From Verrucomicrobiaceae bacterium (GTDB lineage: Bacteria > Verrucomicrobiota > Verrucomicrobiia > Verrucomicrobiales > Verrucomicrobiaceae), in assembly GCA_027486585.1 (NCBI GenBank), contig JAIXOU010000052.1:1-46196 (forward strand): 46,196 nt of DNA. The letters are read 5' to 3'. The position numbers were made by a program, and so were the translations under genes. Below the pieces are notes generated by a model. The model was not told the origin of the DNA. It did not search any database and saw nothing but the letters and a program-made list of their open reading frames with translations. Of the stretch, positions 40,641 through 46,196 are shown in pieces; the stretch's first letter is position 1; each line of letters opens with the position of its first letter.

Positions 40641-40776
40641 GTTTCAAGTCTCAGGTTTCGAGTTCTCTGAATCAATGAATGAAGGCTCCATGCTGGCACA
40701 CCTAAAAAGTGAGGGGCGCGATGCTCACAACCCCTTGGTTTTCATATCGTGAAACTTTGAACCTAAAACTTGAAAC
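40641..40776. repeat. Inverted TTTCAAGTTT-type repeat pair
   Basis: The left arm at 40641-40664 and the reverse complement of the right arm at 40753-40776 agree at 19 of 24 positions, separated by 88 bp. Both arms consist of GTTTCAAGT and GGTTT words. No gene is present between them. It could be a mobile-repeat remnant or a weak hairpin after the M36 gene. Confidence 0.45.
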
Positions 40777-40797
40777 CGTTTTTGGGCTTAAAGGTCA

Positions 40798-40888
40798 CGC
40801 CGTAACCATCCTTCAGCGCCCGCAATTGCCGTCACGCGAAGGGCTTGGCACTGTGTTTGGATTTCATTGCTCTGAGAGTAACGGCCAT
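40798..40888 (-). pseudogene. Remnant of a LysR-type regulator gene (5' end with internal deletion)
   Basis: On the minus strand from 40888 the codons read MAVTLRAMKSKHSAKP, then run into a stop. The intact LysR gene begins MTVTLRAMKPKRSAKP. After the break the sequence resumes with codons for RQLRALKDGYGV, matching RQVRALEDDYGV near residue 59 of the intact protein. About 40 codons were therefore deleted and the rest is lost. It lies about 100 bp before the next PSD1 gene. Confidence 0.8.
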
Positions 40889-40990
40889 TAGGAAAATAGT
40901 CTCACAAGTTTATGAAGAACAAGGTTGGTGGCGCTGTATTTTCAAAGCTGCTGTCGCCTTCTTCGATTGCGCCAATTTTTCTCAGTCTTC

Positions 40991-43564
40991 ATGAAGCTCA
41001 TTCCACTGCTTTTGATCCCGATCGCCACATCTGCGGCGGAGCGTGCGCTCACCTTTGAACGCGATGTGCGTCCGATCATTAAGGCGCATTGTACGCACTG
41101 TCATGGCGAAGAGGAAAAGCCGGAGGGCGGCGTCGATCTGCGGCTGCGGCGCTTCATGGACGAGATTCTTGTCCCTGGCCATCCGGAGAAGAGCAAGCTC
41201 GTGGAGGTCATCCGCAGCGGTGAGATGCCGGAGAAGGGCAAACCGCTCACCGAGGCGCAGCTCGGCGTGATCGAGCAATGGATTGCCCAAGGCGCGAAGA
41301 CCGCCAAACCTGAACCTTTGGCGCTGGCACCTGGAGCAGTGATTTTGGATGAAGATCGCGAATACTGGGCTTTTCAGCCAGTGAAGCGGCCTGCGGTGCC
41401 AAAAGCCGATAAAACGCGAACCGCCGTGGATGCTTTTGTTACGGCGAAAATGATGGACCAAGGTCTCTCGATGGCTCCTGAGGCGGATCGACGCACCTTG
41501 ATCCGGAGAGTCACTTTGGATCTGACGGGCTTGCTGCCGACACCCGAGGAAGTGGACGCCTTTGTCAGGGATACATCACCAGTGGCCTATGAACAACTGG
41601 TGGAGCGATTGCTAGCCTCAAAAACGTACGGCGAACGCTGGGCGCGGCACTGGCTGGACGTGGCCGGCTATGCGGACTCGAACGGCTACACGGAAGCAGA
41701 CAGCGTGCGCCTACATGCCTGGCGCTTCCGTGATTATGTGATCCGCTCGTTGAATGAAGACAAGCCGTGGGATCAATTCATCCAAGAGCAGCTTGCCGGT
41801 GACGAACTCGCCAGTGCGACGCATGGCGATTACCAGCAGGCTGTGCTTGATCCGAATCGCACGGACCAGCTCATCGCCACCGCCTTCCTGCGCATGGCAC
41901 CTGATGGCACGGGAGACACTGTGGATGATGCGAAGCTCGCGAAAAACAACGTCATCGCCGAGCAGATCAAGATCCTCGGCTCCTCGCTCATGGGCCTCAC
42001 GCTCTCCTGTGCGCAGTGCCACGATCATCGCTACGATCCGATCACGCAGGCCGACTACTACCGTCTGCGCGCTATCTTTGATCCCGCTTACAATTGGGAG
42101 AACTGGCGTGCTCCAAACAGCCGCCTCTACTCGCTCTACTCGCCGGAGGAAAGCGCGAAGGCTGCTGAGATCGAGGTGAAGGCGAAGGAGATCGAGGTCG
42201 AGGCACGCGCGATGTCGAAGAAGTTCCTCGATGAGATTTTCGAGGTTGAGATCAAGAAGGTTCCGCAGGCCGAGCAGGCCGCGTTTCGTGTGGCTCGCGA
42301 CACACCCGTGGCCAAACAAACGCCGGAACAGAAGGCGCTGATCAAAAAGTATCCCTCCGCGCTCGCTACTTACGCGCTCGATCTTTACGACCCGAAGAAG
42401 CAGGAGGTCGTCAACGCCAAGATGGCCGAGGCGACGAAACTGCGTGCCACGAAGCCTGCAGAAGGCTTTGTGATGGCTCTCACCGAGGTCAAAGGCCAGG
42501 TGCCGGTGTCGAAGCTCTTCAATCGCGGCGATCACGAGCAGCCGAAGACCGAGGTGAAGCCCGGCGAGCTCAGCATCCTCGCCAGCCCGATGATTGAGCC
42601 CTTCAAGCCAGCGCCTGTCAGCAGCGGATCGAGCGGCCGGCGTTTCGCCTATTCGCAATGGCTCACGAGTGGCAAGCATCCGCTGACGGCCCGCGTGCTG
42701 GTGAACCGCTTCTGGATGCATCACATGGGTCGCGGCCTCGTGAACACACCCGGTGATTTTGGCCGTCAGGGCGAGTTGCCGACGCATCCTGAGCTGCTGG
42801 ACTACCTCGCGGATGAGTTCGTGAAGAGCGGTTGGAAGTTGAAGCCGCTGCACCGGCTCATTTTGCTCAGTGCGGCGTATCGGCAATCCTCGGTGAATGA
42901 TGCGTCGCTGCGTGCTGATCCTGAAAATCGCTTCTATGCCCGCTTCAAAATCCGCCGCCTAGAGGCCGAGACATTGCGTGATTCCATGCTCGCCATGACC
43001 GGCTCGCTCGTGAAGACCAGTTACGGCCCGCCCAGCGGTATCGGTCGTGATCCACAGGGCCGCGTGATCACTGGCATCGACAAAGGCACCATCACGCTGA
43101 ACAAGGTCGATCCCGCTGGCGAGGCCGATTTCCGCCGCTCGATCTACATCCAGGTCCGTCGGAGCAAGCCTGTGACCGTTCTCGACACCTTCGACGCACC
43201 GGTGATGCAGCCGAACTGTGAGATGCGGGCGCAGACCACCGTCGCGCCGCAATCTCTGCTGCTCATGAACGACACCTTCGTGCTCGATAGCTCACGCCGC
43301 CTGGCCGACCTCGTCGAAAAAGAAGCGCCCAAAGACCGCACGAAGCAGCTTCAACGCATCTGGAGCCTGCTCTACAGCCAGCCTGCGACCGAGGCGGACA
43401 TCGCCAAATGCCTCGCCTACCTTAGCGAGCAGACGAAAGCGCTGACTCAATACCATCACGACATTCAGCACCCGAAAGGCGTCGTCCCCAATCCACCGCA
43501 AGAGGCCATGGCAAGTCTCTGCCAAGTGCTTTGCAGCTCGAATCGCTTCCTTTACATCGAATGA
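40991..43564 (+). CDS. PSCyt1 / DUF1549 / DUF1553 protein
   Basis: 857 residues from the ATG at 40991. A TTG at 40925 is open but would precede the signal peptide MKLIPLLLIPIATSAA. PSCyt1 has CTHCH at 34-38, with GEMPEKGKPL as the likely axial Met region. DUF1549 has LIRRVTLDLTGLLPTPEEV, YGERWARHWLDVAGYAD and second heme-like motif CAQCH from C340. A lysine/glutamate-rich helical spacer lies around 395-500. DUF1553 starts near 550 (QWLTSGKHPLTARVLVNRFW, GRGLVNTPGDFG) and ends LCSSNRFLYIE. No palindromic insert is present at the site where its two paralogues carry one, so it serves as the uninterrupted reference. Its stop overlaps the start of the DUF1501 gene (ATGA). Confidence 0.93.
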   Translation: MKLIPLLLIPIATSAAERALTFERDVRPIIKAHCTHCHGEEEKPEGGVDLRLRRFMDEILVPGHPEKSKLVEVIRSGEMPEKGKPLTEAQLGVIEQWIAQGAKTAKPEPLALAPGAVILDEDREYWAFQPVKRPAVPKADKTRTAVDAFVTAKMMDQGLSMAPEADRRTLIRRVTLDLTGLLPTPEEVDAFVRDTSPVAYEQLVERLLASKTYGERWARHWLDVAGYADSNGYTEADSVRLHAWRFRDYVIRSLNEDKPWDQFIQEQLAGDELASATHGDYQQAVLDPNRTDQLIATAFLRMAPDGTGDTVDDAKLAKNNVIAEQIKILGSSLMGLTLSCAQCHDHRYDPITQADYYRLRAIFDPAYNWENWRAPNSRLYSLYSPEESAKAAEIEVKAKEIEVEARAMSKKFLDEIFEVEIKKVPQAEQAAFRVARDTPVAKQTPEQKALIKKYPSALATYALDLYDPKKQEVVNAKMAEATKLRATKPAEGFVMALTEVKGQVPVSKLFNRGDHEQPKTEVKPGELSILASPMIEPFKPAPVSSGSSGRRFAYSQWLTSGKHPLTARVLVNRFWMHHMGRGLVNTPGDFGRQGELPTHPELLDYLADEFVKSGWKLKPLHRLILLSAAYRQSSVNDASLRADPENRFYARFKIRRLEAETLRDSMLAMTGSLVKTSYGPPSGIGRDPQGRVITGIDKGTITLNKVDPAGEADFRRSIYIQVRRSKPVTVLDTFDAPVMQPNCEMRAQTTVAPQSLLLMNDTFVLDSSRRLADLVEKEAPKDRTKQLQRIWSLLYSQPATEADIAKCLAYLSEQTKALTQYHHDIQHPKGVVPNPPQEAMASLCQVLCSSNRFLYIE

Positions 43565-45012
43565 AATCCTCGCAGATCTGTTCCCGTCGTCACTTCCTCC
43601 ATGCCAATGGCTACAGTCTGGGCACGCTGGCGCTTGCCTCGCTGCTACAGCGAGATGGCCTGCTCGGCGCTCCGCTAAAACCGGAAAACATCACGGGCGA
43701 GATCCGCTATGATCTCACTGCCAAGAAACCGCACTTCGAGCCGCAGGCAAAGGCGATGATCTCCCTTTTCATGATGGGCGGGCCCTCGCAGATGGATCTT
43801 TTCGACCCGAAGCCGATGCTCACGAAGTATCATGGGCAGAAGTTCCCTGGTGAGGTGAAATATGACAACCTCGCTCAGGCTTCATCGAAATGCTTTGGCT
43901 CGCCTTGGAAGTTCTCAAAGCGTGGGCAGTGTGGCATGGAGCTGAGCGAGCTTTTGCCCAACCTCGGCCAGGTCGCCGATGAGATCACGCTGGTGCGTTC
44001 GATGACCTCCGGTGTCAGCAATCATGCGCAGGGTCTTTACGCCATGAATGCCGGTCGTGTCACCGCAGGACGTCCGGCTCTCGGTTCCTGGCTCACTTAT
44101 GGCCTTGGCAGCGAGACGGATGAACTGCCCGCCTACATGGTGCTCTCGCATCCGAATGGTCTGCCCACTTTCAGCGGAGAACATTACACGAATGGTTGGT
44201 TGCCAGCGCTTTATCAGGGGACGCTCGTGCGCCCTACCGAGCCGCGCATTCTGAATCTCGATCCGCCTGCATCGCTTGCAGGAGGGGCGCAGGCGCGTCA
44301 GCTAGCCTTGTTAAAAGCCTTCAATGAAGAGCATCTCGGCGCTCATCCAGGCGAACTTGACCTGCAGGCTCGCATTTCCAGCTACGAACTCGCTGCCAAG
44401 ATGCAGACCGCTGCGAAGGAAGCACTCGACATCTCCAATGAGCCAGCGCACGTCAAAAAACTTTACGGTGTCGATAATCCCATCACTCAGGATTATGCCA
44501 CGCGCTGCATCATTGCCCGCCGACTCATTGAGCGTGGTGTGCGTTATGTGCAGGTGCTAAATGCGGGCCAGAGCTGGGACCAGCATGGCTCGCTGGTCTC
44601 TGCGCTGCCGAAAAACTGTCAAGCCACTGACCAGCCCAGCGCGGCGCTCTTGATCGATCTGAAACAGCGTGGCATGCTCGATACCACCGTCGTCCATTGG
44701 GGTGGTGAGATGGGTCGTCTTCCCGTTCTGCAAAACGATGCGGGGCCGGACAAATGGGGCCGTGACCACAACACCCATGGCTTCAGCATGTGGCTGGCCG
44801 GTGGCGGTTTCAAAAAAGGTTATGTTCACGGCGAGACGGACGATTTCGGCCATAAGGCCATCATCGACGAGGTGAAGCACTTCGACTACCACGCCACCTT
44901 GTTGAAGCTTTTCGGCATTGATCACAACAAGCTTAGCTACAAGCGCAACGGGCTCGCCGCCAGCCTCACCGACAATCAAGGCGCGAAGATAGTTGATCAA
45001 CTGCTGGCCTAA
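43561..45012 (+). CDS. DUF1501 family protein
   Basis: 483 residues from the ATG at 43561, which overlaps the preceding stop. A start 30 bp upstream is open but unnecessary. The N-terminus is Tat-like (CSRRHFLHANG). Landmarks are FMMGGPSQMDLFDPKP, RGVRYVQVLNAGQSWDQHG and GRDHNTHGFS. Where most family members have GEFGRTP this one reads GEMGRLP, a small departure in the conserved motif. It contains an approximately 20-residue ELDLQARISSYELAAKMQ helix shared with the DUF1501 at 30485. Probably exported, partner of the PSD1 genes on either side. Confidence 0.92.
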   Translation: MKSSQICSRRHFLHANGYSLGTLALASLLQRDGLLGAPLKPENITGEIRYDLTAKKPHFEPQAKAMISLFMMGGPSQMDLFDPKPMLTKYHGQKFPGEVKYDNLAQASSKCFGSPWKFSKRGQCGMELSELLPNLGQVADEITLVRSMTSGVSNHAQGLYAMNAGRVTAGRPALGSWLTYGLGSETDELPAYMVLSHPNGLPTFSGEHYTNGWLPALYQGTLVRPTEPRILNLDPPASLAGGAQARQLALLKAFNEEHLGAHPGELDLQARISSYELAAKMQTAAKEALDISNEPAHVKKLYGVDNPITQDYATRCIIARRLIERGVRYVQVLNAGQSWDQHGSLVSALPKNCQATDQPSAALLIDLKQRGMLDTTVVHWGGEMGRLPVLQNDAGPDKWGRDHNTHGFSMWLAGGGFKKGYVHGETDDFGHKAIIDEVKHFDYHATLLKLFGIDHNKLSYKRNGLAASLTDNQGAKIVDQLLA

Positions 45013-45039
45013 CTCGCGCCAAGCCTTTCCGAATCCCGA

Positions 45040-46196
45040 ATGAAACTCACCGCCCTGTTTTTGATCCCACTCGCCGCCTCTGCGGCGGAGGGTGATGCTT
45101 TTTTCCGCGAGCGTGTGGAGCCGTTGCTCAAGCAGCGTTGCTACGAATGCCATTCGCACGCGGGCAAGATCAAGGGCGGGCTGGTGCTGGACTCGCGTTC
45201 AGGCTGGCAGGCGGGTGGTGACAGCGGGCCTGCGCTGGTGCCTGGCGATGTAGAAAAGAGCCACCTCATCGAGGCGGTGCGCTACATGAACCCGGACATG
45301 GAGATGCCGCCGAAGGCGAAGCTGCCGGAAAGCGAGATCGCCGTGCTGGAGGAATGGGTGAAGCGCGGTGCGCCCGATCCGCGCGAGATGGTGGCGGTGG
45401 CGAAAGTGGTGAAGAAGACCGGCGTGGATGTGGAGGAGGGTCGGAAACACTGGGCCTATCAACCGGTGCGTGATGCCGCGCCACCCGCCGTGCATAATCA
45501 AGCCTGGCCGCTGAATGAGGTGGACGCCTTCATTCTCGCGAAGCAGGAGGCAGCGGGCCTTCAACCGGGTCCCGAGGCCGAAGCGCATGCCTGGCTGCGG
45601 CGCGTAACCTTTGACCTCACCGGCCTGCCGCCCACGGAGGCGGAGATTCAGCACTTTCTGGCCGACCTCGAACGAGACAGTCAGACAAGGGGACAATCAG
45701 ACAAGGAGAAGAGCATCTCATTGTCTCCCCATCCGATTGTCTCATCGTCTGGAACTTCCCCGCACGAGCGCGTCGTGGACCGTCTGCTCTCATCGAAGGC
45801 CTACGGCGAACGCTGGGCACGGCATTGGCTGGACCTCGTGGGCTATGCGGAGCAGATCGGCACGGAGGGCAAAGTCTTCGCCGAACATGCGTGGCGGTAT
45901 CGCGACTACCTCGTGGAGTCCTTCCACCAGGACAAGCCCTTCGACCGCTTCATCCGCGAGCAGCTCGCGGGCGATCTGCTGCCTGCCGCGTCGCCACAGG
46001 AGCGCCGAGAAAATCTCATCGCGACCGGTTTCATCCTGCTGGGCGATGTGGACATCAACGCCATCGACAAGCTCAAGATGGAGCACGACTTCGTGGACAG
46101 TCAGGTGAGCAAGGTGGGCACCGCCTTCCTTGGCATGACGCTGGGCTGCGTGCGCTGCCATGATCACAAGTTCGACGCCATCGGCCAGCAGGACTA
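45040..46196 (+). CDS. PSCyt1 / DUF1549 protein, C-terminus off window, with in-frame palindromic insert
   Basis: An open frame from the ATG at 45040 to the right edge (385 codons seen). Signal peptide MKLTALFLIPLAASAA. PSCyt1 has CYECH at 34-38 and is very like that of the gene at 25679 (CYECHSH..K.KGGL.LDSRSGW). DUF1549 follows (WLRRVTFDLTGLPPTEAEI, YGERWARHWLDLVGYAE) with heme-like CVRCH from C370, where the window ends. Codons about 212-237 are low-complexity (SQTRGQSDKEK, SLSPHPIV), encoded by the second copy of the palindromic element. DUF1553 should follow beyond the edge. It is 27 bp after the DUF1501 gene, so probably the same operon. Confidence 0.9.
   Translation, partial: MKLTALFLIPLAASAAEGDAFFRERVEPLLKQRCYECHSHAGKIKGGLVLDSRSGWQAGGDSGPALVPGDVEKSHLIEAVRYMNPDMEMPPKAKLPESEIAVLEEWVKRGAPDPREMVAVAKVVKKTGVDVEEGRKHWAYQPVRDAAPPAVHNQAWPLNEVDAFILAKQEAAGLQPGPEAEAHAWLRRVTFDLTGLPPTEAEIQHFLADLERDSQTRGQSDKEKSISLSPHPIVSSSGTSPHERVVDRLLSSKAYGERWARHWLDLVGYAEQIGTEGKVFAEHAWRYRDYLVESFHQDKPFDRFIREQLAGDLLPAASPQERRENLIATGFILLGDVDINAIDKLKMEHDFVDSQVSKVGTAFLGMTLGCVRCHDHKFDAIGQQD
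45674..45751. repeat. Imperfect palindromic element inside a PSD1 gene, copy 2
   Basis: Left arm GAGACAGTCAGACAAGG, then GGACAATCAGACAAGGAGAA; right arm CTCATTGTCTCCCCATCC, then GATTGTCTCATCGTCTG. The right arm reverse-complements to CAGACGATGAGACAATC, close to the left arm. In frame it encodes SQTRGQSDKEK and SLSPHPIVS. It matches copy 1 (26272-26360) over most of its length and occupies the equivalent position in the paralogous protein. Confidence 0.85.

Larger units (their letters stand above)
40544..40990. other. Gene-free stretch between M36 and PSD1 genes
   Basis: Apart from the inverted repeat pair and the LysR remnant, it contains no credible gene. The sequence is more AT-rich than its flanks, especially at 40893-40990, where the promoter of the PSD1 gene should lie. 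No clear promoter motif was recognised. Confidence 0.5.

Noticed and set aside
40925..40990. Upstream TTG start for the PSD1 gene
   Set aside because: It would add a Cys/Arg-rich leader before a perfectly good signal peptide beginning at 40991.

Overview
The window is GC-rich bacterial DNA. It is dominated by families that are expanded in Planctomycetota and Verrucomicrobiota: DUF1501 proteins with twin-arginine-like N-termini, PSCyt1/DUF1549/DUF1553 (PSD1) cytochrome-like proteins, a PVC-type heme-binding dehydrogenase, and a WD40 protein with a PSCyt1 domain. I infer a heterotrophic member of the PVC group, most likely Verrucomicrobiota. This rests on family content, not on a marker gene. 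No rRNA, tRNA or CRISPR array was seen.

Layout: (1) 1-2849, minus: the N-terminal part of a very large secreted protein (ThuA-like, discoidin-like, SGNH-like and PVC-dehydrogenase modules) running off the left edge. (2) 2850-3494: a gene-free stretch holding a 43-bp tandem repeat. (3) 3495-9884: a type I restriction-modification operon: hsdR, a four-helix-bundle/zinc-ribbon protein, an HsdM-HsdS fusion and a DUF3024 protein. It is peppered with a 9-bp-periodic GATC repeat. (4) 10055-20780: a six-gene run of three DUF1501 proteins, a DUF1549/DUF1553 protein, a prepeptidase-like/coiled-coil secreted protein and a PSCyt1-WD40 protein. (5) 20908-24641: a LacI-family regulator divergent from a sialidase-fold protein with a palindromic operator candidate between them. 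(6) 24867-31915: an IclR regulator overlapping a PSD1 gene, then an esterase-propeller fusion and a DUF1501 gene. (7) 31973-32968, minus: a LysR-type regulator. (8) 33305-40543: a 2412-residue M36 (fungalysin) metallopeptidase with Calx-beta-like repeats. (9) 40991-46196: PSD1, DUF1501 and a second PSD1 gene cut by the right edge.

The exported PSD1 and DUF1501 proteins recur as three separately encoded modules. Two are mixed with esterase, sialidase-like or propeller genes and local regulators, which fits substrate-specific extracellular polymer breakdown. The substrates cannot be read from the sequence.

The most unusual signals are repetitive DNA inside genes. An approximately 80-bp imperfect palindrome sits in frame at the same place in two different PSD1 paralogues and is absent from a third. 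A GATC-rich 9-bp repeat is inserted in frame four times, and once between genes, across 2 kb of the restriction operon. Two decayed fragments of a LysR gene lie at the boundaries of PSD1 modules, and a decayed copy of the 5' end of the M36 gene lies just upstream of it.
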